A DNA stretch of 64,000 nucleotides from NCBI RefSeq assembly GCF_014644535.1, contig NZ_BMKW01000006.1, positions 310,001 through 374,000 on the forward strand, in the 5' to 3' direction. The stretch is from Neoroseomonas lacus. GTDB lineage: Bacteria; Pseudomonadota; Alphaproteobacteria; Acetobacterales; Acetobacteraceae. How positions within the stretch are numbered: position 1 is the stretch's first letter; every line of letters starts with the position of its first letter. A program made the position numbers and the translations under genes. Positions 8,378 to 16,272 of the stretch are shown piece after piece. The notes beneath the pieces were generated by a model. It worked only from the letters and a program-made list of their open reading frames with translations. It was not told where the DNA came from and ran no database searches.

Positions 8378-8977
8378 TCAGGGCGAATGGAAATAGGCGG
8401 TGCGGTAGGCATCGACCTGCCAGGGTTCGATCAGGGTCCGCCCGCCGAATTTCTGCGTTTCCATGTCGAAGGTGCCATAGGCCATGATGTTGTCGGTCAT
8501 CGCCTGGTCCCCCACCATCAGCCGCGGTTCGGACAGGTCCGAGAAGCCCGGATGTTTCAACCCGGCGCAATGGCCGGCTTCATGGGTCATGGTCAGGCCG
8601 TCATTGTTCAGCGTGTAGGCGTCCAGCACGACCCAGGGCAGCCAGTCGAGCTTCTGGCCGATCGAACCCGGGGCCTCCCCGCCGCCGCCATTGATCTGGC
8701 AGAGGATCACCGGCAGGCGGTTGTCATTGCTGTAGTAGCGCGAATTCGCCGCCATCCGCAGGGCGAGCCGCTGGGCCAGGCCTTCGCCCACGCGGCCGTT
8801 GGATGAGAGTGGTTCATGCCAATCCAGGTCGAGGCTGCCGGCTACAGGATAGACGTCGAACCGCAGGTTGTGTGGGCGCAGGAAGGCATTCCCCCGCTCG
8901 ACCTGCTTGTAGAATATGGCGCTCGCCGAGCCACTGACCGGGGCGACATGAAACAGCGTGAGCTTGAGGACGCCCAT
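8378..8977 (-). CDS. Metzincin-like zinc metalloprotease, no export signal
   Basis: A 199-residue protein with the extended metzincin zinc motif HEAGHCAGLKH at residues 132-142 (three His ligands and the catalytic Glu) and a Met-turn-like NIMAYG at 163-168, at the distance expected for pappalysin/reprolysin-type enzymes. Residues 1-130 have no obvious propeptide, and the start MGVLKLTLFHVAPVSG is not a signal peptide. It therefore looks like a compact metzincin that is either cytoplasmic or exported by a non-classical route such as type I secretion, though no RTX repeats are present. Its 3' neighbour is gntR, separated by the 129-bp dyad; upstream it diverges from tcuA. The substrate is unknown. 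Confidence 0.85.
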   Translation of the reverse strand: MGVLKLTLFHVAPVSGSASAIFYKQVERGNAFLRPHNLRFDVYPVAGSLDLDWHEPLSSNGRVGEGLAQRLALRMAANSRYYSNDNRLPVILCQINGGGGEAPGSIGQKLDWLPWVVLDAYTLNNDGLTMTHEAGHCAGLKHPGFSDLSEPRLMVGDQAMTDNIMAYGTFDMETQKFGGRTLIEPWQVDAYRTAYFHSP

Positions 8978-9203
8978 GGATGGCTCTCTCCGGGATACCG
9001 CCGTGCCGGAACGGGCGGGGCGGTCCCCCGATCATGACTGGCGCGGCGCAGAGTGTCGCCGGGTCGATAATGAAACAACATGAAAATTGCCGGCTATCCT
9101 GTGTGGCGCCGCACAGCGCCGTGCCGGTTGCCAAACGTGGCGCTTCGTATATGACTGAATCCAGTTGGATACAAAGCTGGCCATTGTCGAAAGGGGGCTG
9201 CCC
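8978..9203. promoter_or_regulatory. Divergent promoter region between metzincin gene and tcuAB
   Basis: This 226-base gap separates two divergent genes and must hold both promoters. It is locally AT-richer around 9066-9090 and 9145-9185. TTGGATACAA (about 9165-9174) differs by one base from TTGTATACAA, a type of palindrome bound by some GntR/FCD regulators; I regard it only as a candidate operator. The stretch AAAGGGGG just upstream of 9204 is the ribosome-binding site of tcuA. Confidence 0.45.
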
Positions 9204-10601
9204 ATGGTGGACCTGACACAGACCTTCGACGTGCTGATCGCGGGCGGCGGCAATGCCGCGCTCTGCGCCGCGATCACGGCGCGCCGGGCCGGCGCGACCG
9301 TCGTCGTGGCGGAACACGCGCCGAAGTCGATGCGCGGCGGCAATTCGCGCCACACCCGCAATGTCCGGTCCCTGCATCACGGCCCGACCGGGGTGCTGAC
9401 CGACAGCTACCTTGAAGAGGAATACTGGGACGATCTGCGCCGCGTCACGGCGGGCAAGACGGATGAACCCCTCGCGCGCATGTGCATCCGCGCCAGCGAG
9501 GAGGCCCCGAAGTTCCTTGAATCCTGCGGCGTGGTGTTCCAGCCCTCGCTGTCGGGGACGCTGTCGCTGTCGCGCACCAACGCGTTCTTCCTCGGCGGCG
9601 GCAAGGCGCTGATCAATGCGCTGTACCGCACGGCGGAGGCGCTCGGCATCACCATCCTCTACGACACCGAGGTCCAGCACATCGAGGTGAAGGACGGCTT
9701 CGCGACGAAAGCGATCGTCTCCCACCGTGGCTTTCCCGCGCGCATCAAATTCAAGGCATTCATCGCCTCCGCCGGCGGCTTCCAGGCGAACCGCGAATGG
9801 CTGCGCAAATACTGGGGCGACGCGGCGGATAATTTCCAGATCCGCGGCACGCCCTATGCGCAGGGCCGCATCCTGAAGGACATGCTGGCCTCCGGCGTGC
9901 AGGAGGTGGGCGACCCGACGCAGTTCCACGCCGTCGCCAACGACGCCCGCGCGCCGATGGAGGATGGCGGCCTCGCCATGCGGCTCGACTGCGTGCCCTT
10001 CTCCGTCGTGGTGAACCGCGATGTCGAGCGCTTCTACGACGAAGGCGAGGATGTCTGGCCGAAGCGCTACGCCATCTGGGGCCGCTTGATCGCCCAGCAG
10101 CCCGACCAGGTTGCTTTCGCCATCAACGATTCCAAGGCGCAGCACAATTATCTGCCACCGGTCTTCGCGCCTTATGAGGCCGGCAGCATCGCCGAACTCG
10201 CCGGCATGATCGGCCTCGATGCCGGCAAGCTGGAGAAGGTCGTCGCCGACTACAACGCCGCGGTGCAGCCCGGCACCTTCAGCGCGCAGACGCTCGACGA
10301 TTGCCGCACCGAAGGGCTGACGCCGCCGAAGTCGCACTGGGCGCGGCGCATCGATACGCCGCCCTATTACTGCCACCCGCTGCGGCCGGGCATCACCTTC
10401 ACATTCCTTTCGGTGAAGGTGAATGACCGTGCGCGCGTGATGATGGCCGACGGCACGCCCAGCGCGAACATGTTCGCGAGTGGCGAGATCATGTCCGGCA
10501 ATATCCTCGGCCAGGGATATCTCGCCGGTTTTGGCATGGCGATCGGCACCGTCTTTGGCCGCATCGCCGGCGAGGAAGCGGCCAAGCTGGTGAGGAACTG
10601 A
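9204..10601 (+). CDS. tcuA: FAD-dependent tricarballylate dehydrogenase TcuA
   Basis: A 465-residue flavoprotein of the fumarate reductase/succinate dehydrogenase-like superfamily. The Rossmann FAD motif is AGGGNAAL at residues 13-20, and the sequence carries the TcuA-typical RGGNSRHTRNVR segment and a C-terminal GEIMSGNILGQGYLAGFGM FAD-binding end. In Salmonella TcuA oxidises tricarballylate to cis-aconitate, and TcuB re-oxidises its flavin. ATG 9204 was chosen because of the GGGGG motif upstream and the match to family length (about 467); a TTG 39 bases upstream lacks a ribosome-binding site. tcuB follows after four bases. No tcuC transporter or tcuR regulator is adjacent, so uptake may use another system. 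Confidence 0.94.
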   Translation: MVDLTQTFDVLIAGGGNAALCAAITARRAGATVVVAEHAPKSMRGGNSRHTRNVRSLHHGPTGVLTDSYLEEEYWDDLRRVTAGKTDEPLARMCIRASEEAPKFLESCGVVFQPSLSGTLSLSRTNAFFLGGGKALINALYRTAEALGITILYDTEVQHIEVKDGFATKAIVSHRGFPARIKFKAFIASAGGFQANREWLRKYWGDAADNFQIRGTPYAQGRILKDMLASGVQEVGDPTQFHAVANDARAPMEDGGLAMRLDCVPFSVVVNRDVERFYDEGEDVWPKRYAIWGRLIAQQPDQVAFAINDSKAQHNYLPPVFAPYEAGSIAELAGMIGLDAGKLEKVVADYNAAVQPGTFSAQTLDDCRTEGLTPPKSHWARRIDTPPYYCHPLRPGITFTFLSVKVNDRARVMMADGTPSANMFASGEIMSGNILGQGYLAGFGMAIGTVFGRIAGEEAAKLVRN

Positions 10602-10605
10602 GACG

Positions 10606-11712
10606 ATGGCCACTGAAAGCGCGACCGTCGCCGAAGCCCGGCGGCAGATGGAAATCTGCAATGCCTGTCGCTATTGCGAGGGCTATTGCGCCGTCTTCCC
10701 CGCCATGGCGATGCGCCGGTCCTTCACCGAAGGCGACCTGACACACCTCGCCAACTTGTGTCACGGCTGCAAGGGTTGCTACCACGCCTGCCAATACGCG
10801 CCGCCGCATGCCTTTGGCATCAACATCCCGGCGACCTTCGCCGAGCTGCGCAACGAGAGCTACGCGGCGCATGCCTGGCCGGCGCCGCTCGGCGCGGTGT
10901 TCGAGCGCAACGGCACGATCGTCTCGCTGTTCGCCGCCCTCGGCGTGGCGCTGGCACTGATCCTGACGGTGGCGTTGCAGGACCCGGCGGTGCTGTGGTC
11001 GGCACAGCGCGGTGTCGGCGCCTTCTTCCGCGTCATCCCGCATTGGCTGATGATTTCGCTCGGCCTGCTGACTTTCGGCTTCGCCATCGTCGCGCTGGCG
11101 ATGGGGGCGCGCAGCTATTGGCGCGCCACGGGCGGCGGCGGCGGTGCCTTCGCACCGGCCCCGGCGGCCGAGGCGGTGGTGGACATCGCCATCATGCGCA
11201 ACCTCGGCGGCGGCGGGCATGGCTGCAACGATCTCGATGAGGGTTTCTCGACGCGTCGCCGCTGGCTGCACCAGGCGCTGATGTATGGCTTCCTGCTGTG
11301 CTTCGCGGCGACCTGCACGGGCACGATCTATCACTACTTCCTCAGCTGGAAGTCGCCGCATGCCTTCCTGTCGTTGCCGGTGCAGTTCGGCTTCTGGGGC
11401 GGCGTGCTGATGATGATCGGCACGGCCGGCCTCGCGCATGTGAAGATCATCACCGATCCGGGGCCGGTGTCGCGCAAGGTGATGGGCGGCGAATTCGCCA
11501 TCCTTGGTCTGCTGTTCCTGATCGCGGCGACCGGGCTGCTGCTGTTGGCGGTGCGCCATACCGGGGCGATGGGGCTGATGCTCGCCATTCATCTCGGGCT
11601 GGTCTTCGCCTTCTTCCTGGTGCTGCCCTATTCGAAGATGGTGCATGGACTGTATCGCGGCATCGCGCTGCTGCGGAACGCGCAGGAGAAGCGGCGGGCT
11701 GTGGCCGTCTGA
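10606..11712 (+). CDS. tcuB: Tricarballylate utilisation protein TcuB (Fe-S / heme membrane electron carrier)
   Basis: A 368-residue protein with an N-terminal ferredoxin-like part binding two 4Fe-4S clusters: Cys18, 21, 24, 28 (CNACRYCEGYC) and Cys52, 55, 58, 62 (CHGCKGCYHAC). It continues into about six membrane helices with conserved histidines for heme or quinone interaction. In the known system TcuB accepts electrons from reduced TcuA and passes them to the quinone pool. It follows tcuA after four bases, so both form one transcription unit that ends at the compound inverted-repeat element starting at 11731. Family assignment is firm; the physiological substrate of this pair could also be a related tricarboxylic acid. 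Confidence 0.93.
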   Translation: MATESATVAEARRQMEICNACRYCEGYCAVFPAMAMRRSFTEGDLTHLANLCHGCKGCYHACQYAPPHAFGINIPATFAELRNESYAAHAWPAPLGAVFERNGTIVSLFAALGVALALILTVALQDPAVLWSAQRGVGAFFRVIPHWLMISLGLLTFGFAIVALAMGARSYWRATGGGGGAFAPAPAAEAVVDIAIMRNLGGGGHGCNDLDEGFSTRRRWLHQALMYGFLLCFAATCTGTIYHYFLSWKSPHAFLSLPVQFGFWGGVLMMIGTAGLAHVKIITDPGPVSRKVMGGEFAILGLLFLIAATGLLLLAVRHTGAMGLMLAIHLGLVFAFFLVLPYSKMVHGLYRGIALLRNAQEKRRAVAV

Positions 11713-11730
11713 TACCGGCGGACACGAATA

Positions 11731-11941
11731 GGAGGGGCGCTGCCCCTCCAAATGACAGTGCCATTTGGAACGCCAGCTGTTGGCGCGAGGCCGCGCGGGC
11801 TCGCTGCCCCCATGACACGCGCTGTGCGCGAGAGCGGGTGTCGGCGCGCATTCTGCCCTGGGCGCACGGCGCCAAATATCGGTTTCCAAACGCCCTCAGG
11901 CCTTTGGTGGGGTGAGCTCGAGAGGGGCAAAGCCCCTCTCG
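11731..11941. repeat. Compound inverted-repeat element, copy A
   Basis: Left outer hairpin GGAGGGGC/GCCCCTCC (11731-11749) runs directly into the palindrome CCAAATG-ACAGTGC-CATTTGG (11748-11768). The right half has GGCGCCAA near 11870, GGTTTCC at 11881, CAGGCCTTTGGTGGGG, and the outer hairpin CGAGAGGGGC/GCCCCTCTCG (11919-11941). It begins 18 bases after the tcuB stop, in a tandem gap. The left palindrome differs from most copies and matches copy H. It probably terminates tcuAB transcription. Confidence 0.85.
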
Positions 11942-12095
11942 TTCCGGTCAAGCAGGACATACGTAGGCTCATCGCCCGCGGGCCGACGAACGGATGCCGG
12001 TGTCCGAACCAAACACACCAAGCTGAACCGTTTCAGCGCCGGGCCGACTTCGCCGCGTCATTCTCCCCCTGCCACCCAACGCAAGGCAGACCGAG

Positions 12096-12710
12096 ATGCG
12101 CAAGACCTTCGCCACCGCCGCCGCCCTCGCCACCCTGATGCTGGCCCCGCTGCCGCTCGCGGCGCAGGGTGTGAAGGGTGGCGATCGCCAGGCGCAGTCC
12201 CAATCCGGCGCCTGCTCGCAGGAACAGCGTGTCGCCATCCGTCGCGGGTTTTCCGATGCGCGGCAAATGATGAACGCCTCCATCGCCTCCCTGACCCTGC
12301 AGCCCGAGGCGATCCGCCCGCATCTGACGCGCATCTTCGGCGCCAATCCGGCCGGCGCGATCGCCAAGAATTTCCGCGCCATCTCGGCCGGCATGGACCA
12401 GCGCGAACCCCGCCTCGTTTATGAATGCAACCGCGCCGAATCCTGCCGTGGCCAGACCTTCGCCTATGTCCGCTGGGGCGGGAATGCGCGGGAGGTCATG
12501 GGTGTCTGCCCGGCCTTCTTCCGCGCCGCGCGCACCGGCCAGGACAGCCAGGGCGGCATCATTGTGCATGAGATGAGCCACCTCACCCTGGGCACCCGAG
12601 ACCACGCCTACCAGCCCGCCCGCGTCGAGGCGCTGGCCAAGGACGACCCGGCTGCCGCGCAGATGAATGCCGACAGCTACGAATACTTCGCCGAGTTCCT
12701 GCCGCGCTGA
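12096..12710 (+). CDS. Secreted aspzincin-type (M35-like) metalloendopeptidase
   Basis: A 204-residue exported protein: a Sec signal peptide (residues about 1-23, ending LPLAAQG) is followed by a domain with the aspzincin zinc site. HEMSH lies at residues 158-162 and GTRDHAY at 166-172, where Asp169 is the third zinc ligand expected for M35/Lys-specific metalloendopeptidases; ADSYEYFAEF near the C-terminus is also family-typical. Cysteines at 40, 111, 117 and 138 suggest disulfides and hence a periplasmic or extracellular location. The gene is monocistronic: a repeat element lies upstream and a strong hairpin (12738-12777) downstream. Its target peptides are unknown. Confidence 0.9.
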   Translation: MRKTFATAAALATLMLAPLPLAAQGVKGGDRQAQSQSGACSQEQRVAIRRGFSDARQMMNASIASLTLQPEAIRPHLTRIFGANPAGAIAKNFRAISAGMDQREPRLVYECNRAESCRGQTFAYVRWGGNAREVMGVCPAFFRAARTGQDSQGGIIVHEMSHLTLGTRDHAYQPARVEALAKDDPAAAQMNADSYEYFAEFLPR

Positions 12711-12737
12711 TACTGCCCCCCAGCCAGGCAGCGAAAC

Positions 12738-12777
12738 CCCGCCGGGTGTCGTGCAATCCCGCACGGCATCCGGCGGG
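12738..12777 (+). terminator. Strong hairpin downstream of the aspzincin gene
   Basis: CCCGCCGGGTG pairs with CATCCGGCGGG, with an inner TGC/GCA pair around the loop AATCCC, and CTCTCCTTTCC follows. It lies 28 bases after the stop and is unlike the dispersed compound elements. Probably a transcription terminator with a weak pyrimidine tract. Confidence 0.6.
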
Positions 12778-12936
12778 ACTCTCCTTTCCCGTCCGCGCCA
12801 TGCGCGACCGCACCACGGCCGCTGACGATGCGCCCATCCTGCTTCCGCCGACCGATCGGTTGGCCCCCCTCGACAGCGGGGCGCGGCACTGCTTCCCTGC
12901 GGCCCGCTTGAACCAGCAGGAGGAAACGCTCCCGTC

Positions 12937-14109
12937 ATGAGCATCAACGGCCAGGCCTATCTCGTCGGGGCTTTCGAGCACCCGACGCGCAAGGCCGAGA
13001 AACAGTCGGTCGCGCAACTCCATGCCGAGGTCGCCTATGGCGCCCTGCAGGATGCCGGCCTGTCCAAGGACGACGTCGACGGCTTCTTCTGCACCGGCGC
13101 CGCCCCGGGCCTCGGGCCCATCAACATGGCGGACTACATGGGGCTGACCAAGCTGCGCCATGTCGATTCCACCGACATGGGCGGCTGCTCCTACGTCATG
13201 CATGTCGGCCATGCCGCGCAGGCGATCAAGGAAGGCCGCTGCAACGTCGCGCTGATCACGCTGGCCGGCCGGCCGCGCGCCGAAGGCATGGCGACGGGCA
13301 CCGTGCCGCGCTCCTGGGCGCCGAACATCCCCGACGATCCCTTCGAGATCCCGATGGGCCGTACGGTGGTGAATTCCTACGGTATGGTGGCCATGCGCCA
13401 CATGCATGAATTCGGCACCACCTCGGAACAGCTCGCCTGGATCAAGGTCGCCGCCTCCACCCACGCCCAGTACAACCCGCATGCCATGCTGCAGAAGGTT
13501 GTGACGGTCGAGGAAGTGGTGAACTCCCCGATGGTCTCTGACCCGCTGCACCGGCTCGATTGCTGCGTCATCTCCGATGGCGGCGGCGCGCTGATCGTGG
13601 CGAAGCCGGAAATCGCGAAGTCGCTGAACCGGCCGCTGGTGAAGGTGCTCGGCTGCGCTGAGGCCACCAAGAACCAGGCCGGCGGCGGCATTGACCTGTC
13701 CTATTCCGCGGTGCGCCAGTCGGGCGCGGCCGCCTTCGCCGAAGCGAAGGTGAAGCCGACCGACATCCAGTACGCCTCGATCTATGACAGCTTCACCATC
13801 ACGGTGCTGATGCAGCTTGAGGACCTTGGCTTCTGCAAGAAGGGCGAGGGCGGCAAGTTCGTGATGGACGGCAACCTGATCAGCGGCGTCGGCAGGCTGC
13901 CCTTCAACACGGATGGCGGCGGGCTGTGCAACAACCACCCGGCGAACCGCGGCGGCATGACCAAGGTGATCGAGGCGGTGCGTCAGCTCCGCGGCGAAGC
14001 GCATCCCAAGGTCCAGGTGCCGGGCTGCAAGCTTGCGCTGGCGAACGGCGTGGGCGGGCTGCTGGGCCACCGCCACGGCGGCGCCACCCTCATCATGGAG
14101 CGGGAGTGA
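12937..14109 (+). CDS. Thiolase-family protein (lipid-transfer / acyl-CoA thiolase type)
   Basis: A 390-residue thiolase-fold protein of the SCP-x/lipid-transfer branch: it has DVDGFFCTGAAPG near residue 50, YIMHVGHA-like YVMHVGHAAQAI near 88, and the C-terminal CNNHPANRGG and GHRHGGATLIM segments. Family members condense or cleave acyl-CoA units, and several need a DUF35 partner. An AGGAGG ribosome-binding site at about 12918-12923 fixes the start. The DUF35 gene follows immediately, supporting a two-subunit complex as in archaeal acetoacetyl-CoA thiolase and steroid-degrading Ltp aldolases. The C-terminal GHRHGG sits where thiolases usually carry the catalytic GHP/GNP-type His loop. Substrate unknown. 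Confidence 0.88.
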   Translation: MSINGQAYLVGAFEHPTRKAEKQSVAQLHAEVAYGALQDAGLSKDDVDGFFCTGAAPGLGPINMADYMGLTKLRHVDSTDMGGCSYVMHVGHAAQAIKEGRCNVALITLAGRPRAEGMATGTVPRSWAPNIPDDPFEIPMGRTVVNSYGMVAMRHMHEFGTTSEQLAWIKVAASTHAQYNPHAMLQKVVTVEEVVNSPMVSDPLHRLDCCVISDGGGALIVAKPEIAKSLNRPLVKVLGCAEATKNQAGGGIDLSYSAVRQSGAAAFAEAKVKPTDIQYASIYDSFTITVLMQLEDLGFCKKGEGGKFVMDGNLISGVGRLPFNTDGGGLCNNHPANRGGMTKVIEAVRQLRGEAHPKVQVPGCKLALANGVGGLLGHRHGGATLIMERE

Positions 14110-14114
14110 TCATC

Positions 14115-14513
14115 ATGGCGACGCAATCCGCCAACCGCGCCATCCCGGCGCCGAAGGAAGACCCCACCACCAAGCCGTTCTGGGACGCCGCCCGCGAGGG
14201 CAAGTTCCTGATCGGCCTGTGCAAGGATACCGGCAAGCATTTCTGGTATCCGCGCGGCTGCTCGCCGTTCACGCTCTCGAACAATATCGAGATGGTGGAA
14301 GCGAAGGGGACGGGGACGATCTACAGCTTCTCCGTCATGCGCACGAAGGAACCGCATGCGGTAGCTTACGTCGAGCTCGACGAAGGCCCGCGCATGTTCA
14401 CCAACATCGTGGATTGCGACCTCGATGCGCTGAAGATCGGGCAGAAGGTGAAGCTGGTGTTCAAGCCGACTGAAGAAGGCGCCGCGCCGGTGCCGATGTT
14501 CACGCCGGCCTGA
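14115..14513 (+). CDS. DUF35 OB-fold protein (thiolase partner)
   Basis: A 132-residue protein of the DUF35 family, which has an N-terminal helix, a rubredoxin-like zinc ribbon and an OB fold and acts as the acyl-CoA-binding partner of thiolases. The OB-fold part GTIYSFSVMRTKEPHAVAYV is clear. The zinc ribbon looks degenerate: the region GLCKDTGKHFWYPRGCSPF keeps only two of the four usual cysteines, so metal may be absent. It follows the thiolase gene by a few bases; GTG 14106 overlapping the thiolase stop is an alternative start. The pair probably works as one acyl-CoA-processing complex. A repeat element begins ten bases after its stop. Confidence 0.88.
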   Translation: MATQSANRAIPAPKEDPTTKPFWDAAREGKFLIGLCKDTGKHFWYPRGCSPFTLSNNIEMVEAKGTGTIYSFSVMRTKEPHAVAYVELDEGPRMFTNIVDCDLDALKIGQKVKLVFKPTEEGAAPVPMFTPA

Positions 14514-14523
14514 GACTGTGACC

Positions 14524-14835
14524 CCGGAGAGGGGCTTTGCCTCTCTCCGGACCAGGGGTACCCATTGACGTTGCGACGCAACGCCAATCGGGCCCATCGG
14601 ACTAAGGGCCTCTGGACGCCTCGATTTGATGCCGGGACGCACAGGCGTTGTTACTTTAAGATTTTAGGATTTTAAGCTCTTAACGGTCGTACCGCGCGCC
14701 GACGCAGCGCCACCGCCGATGTGGTGAACATATCAGGAACATCGCCGCCCGTCCACCCTGGCGTGACCGCTCAACAGATGGTTTCCAAAGGCCTCGGGCC
14801 TTTGGCGGGGTGGTTTGGAGGGGCGGCGCCCCTCC
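14524..14835. repeat. Compound inverted-repeat element, copy B (with nested palindrome and AT-rich core)
   Basis: Outer hairpins lie at 14524-14550 (CCGGAGAGGGGC/GCCTCTCTCCGG, one mismatch) and 14817-14835 (GGAGGGGC/GCCCCTCC). On the left side the usual CCCCACCAAAGG is replaced by the nested palindrome (14561-14592), after which CTAAGGGCCTCTGGA resumes; on the right GGTTTCCAAAGGCCTCGGGCC is intact. The core contains a very AT-rich patch at about 14650-14692, unlike anything nearby. It fills the convergent gap between the DUF35 and enoyl-CoA hydratase genes almost exactly (10 and 4 bases to the stops). Confidence 0.85.
14561..14592. repeat. Nested 31-32 bp palindromic module, copy 1
   Basis: CCCATTGACGTTGC and GCAACGCCAATcGGG flank a short loop. 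It occupies the position of the left subterminal palindrome of element B. This copy carries one extra C compared with the 31-bp copies at 26425, 34334 and 62668. Confidence 0.8.
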
Positions 14836-14839
14836 CACC

Positions 14840-15580
14840 TTACTTCCGTCCTGCCAGCGCTTTCGCCCGATACGCCTCAACCCGCGCCTTCAGCCCCGGC
14901 CGCGCCACCGACCGCGCCAGCGCCGCCAGATCCGCGTCATCCGCCGCCTGGCGCGTGCGCGCATGCAGTGCCGCGACCGTCTCGGCATCGAGCCTGACTG
15001 CCCCAGCGCGCGCATTGGCCAACACCGTCTCCAGCGCCGCCTCCTCGACAATATCCGTCACCAGGCCGAGCGCGAGCGCGCGGTCCGCCACCACCGGCGC
15101 GCCAGCCAGCAACAGCCGCCGCGCCGCCCCGTCGCCGACCAACCCGGCCAGCCGCCCGGTCCCAAGCACCAGCCCGAAGGCCGGCCCGGGAAAGGCGAAG
15201 CTTGCCCCCGGCAGCGCCACGCGATGGTCGCAGACGGCGAAGAGGTCCGCCCCGGCGCCGAACACCCGCCCACCGGCCACCGCCATCGTCGGCACCGGCA
15301 GCGCGTCGATGCGCTGCAACAGCAATTCGATGCGGATGATGCGCAGCGCTAATTCGCCATCGGTGACGGTGTCGAGGTCGGCGAGATCGAGCCCGGTGCA
15401 GAAATTCCGTCCCCGCCCGCGCAACACCACCAGCCGCGCGCCGGCGGCGAGCGCGCCGTCCAGGGCGGCCTCGATCGCCGCGACCAGATCGGGCCCTAGC
15501 GCATTGCCGCGTTCGGGGCGGGCGAGCCAGAGCGTCGCCACGCCGTCCTCGATGATGCTCTCCACGGCCGGTCCGTCCAT
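14840..15580 (-). CDS. Enoyl-CoA hydratase/isomerase family protein
   Basis: A 246-residue crotonase-fold enzyme. It has the oxyanion-hole segment GRGRNFCTGLDLADLD near residue 55 and MAVAGGRVFGAGADLFAVCDHR near residue 100, the second CoA/oxyanion region of the family. One of the usual catalytic Glu positions appears substituted by Ala or Asp, so hydratase activity is not certain; isomerase, hydrolase or dehalogenase activity is possible within the superfamily. I chose ATG 15580 (MDGPAVESIIEDG) because the conserved first beta strand begins there; an in-frame extension upstream is not family-like. It is separated from the thiolase/DUF35 genes by element B and transcribed toward them. It diverges from the CHAP gene. 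Confidence 0.88.
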   Translation of the reverse strand: MDGPAVESIIEDGVATLWLARPERGNALGPDLVAAIEAALDGALAAGARLVVLRGRGRNFCTGLDLADLDTVTDGELALRIIRIELLLQRIDALPVPTMAVAGGRVFGAGADLFAVCDHRVALPGASFAFPGPAFGLVLGTGRLAGLVGDGAARRLLLAGAPVVADRALALGLVTDIVEEAALETVLANARAGAVRLDAETVAALHARTRQAADDADLAALARSVARPGLKARVEAYRAKALAGRK

Positions 15581-15709
15581 CGCGAATCCCCTCGATATGC
15601 GGCGCGCAGCATGGCGCGGTCGGGGGTTGTCGCAAGCGCACGGTTCCTGCTGCACAGCCCCGGCGAGTCGTGCTACTGGGAAATGAGGGGAATCAGGGGG
15701 TTCGGGATC

Positions 15710-16219
15710 GTGCTTCGCATGATCGCGATACTGGCCGCATTGGCCTTGGGGGCCTGCGGCAGCACGCGTGGCACGGTGCCGGGGGGCTCCGTGCCTGGGT
15801 ATGCGGGGGGCAATACCTCCTGCGTGCCCTATGCGCGCGCACGCAGTGGCATCAACCTGGCCGGCGATGCCTGGCAATGGTGGGATGCTGCCGCGCAATC
15901 GGGCAGCTATGACCGCTCGCGTCGTCCGCGGGTCGGCTCGGTGCTCGTCTTCATGCGCACCCAGCGCAACCGGACGGGCCACCTGTCGGTGGTGACGCAG
16001 GTCGTGTCGTCACGTGAGATCCGGGTGGATCACGCCAATTGGGCCTCGGGCGGCAACCGCGGGCGCATCGCGCGCGACCAGCCGGTGGTCGATGTCTCGG
16101 CCAACAACGACTGGTCGTTGGTGCGCGTCTGGTTCCCGCCGGCCGGCGGCCTCGGCCAGTCGAACTACCCGACCTTCGGCTTCATCCATGGCGGCCGGCT
16201 GCTGGCCGAGGCGCGCTGA
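15710..16219 (+). CDS. CHAP-domain lipoprotein (putative peptidoglycan amidase/endopeptidase)
   Basis: A 169-residue exported lipoprotein. A short signal peptide ends in the lipobox LGAC with Cys16, followed by a Gly-rich linker and a CHAP (NlpC/P60-like) domain: the nucleophile Cys38 lies in SCVPYARARSG, and the catalytic His91 lies in TGHLSVV. Such enzymes hydrolyse peptidoglycan peptide cross-links or the amide to muramic acid. The start is chosen as GTG 15710, which has AGGGGG about ten bases upstream; ATG 15719 would give nearly the same protein. It diverges from the enoyl-CoA hydratase gene and converges with the PEGA-like lipoprotein gene 53 bases downstream. I expect a membrane-anchored periplasmic cell-wall enzyme. 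Confidence 0.87.
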   Translation: MLRMIAILAALALGACGSTRGTVPGGSVPGYAGGNTSCVPYARARSGINLAGDAWQWWDAAAQSGSYDRSRRPRVGSVLVFMRTQRNRTGHLSVVTQVVSSREIRVDHANWASGGNRGRIARDQPVVDVSANNDWSLVRVWFPPAGGLGQSNYPTFGFIHGGRLLAEAR

Positions 16220-16272
16220 ACCGCACCGCCGCGGATCCGTCCGGCCGGCATGCTCTCGCGCCGCTGCCTACC

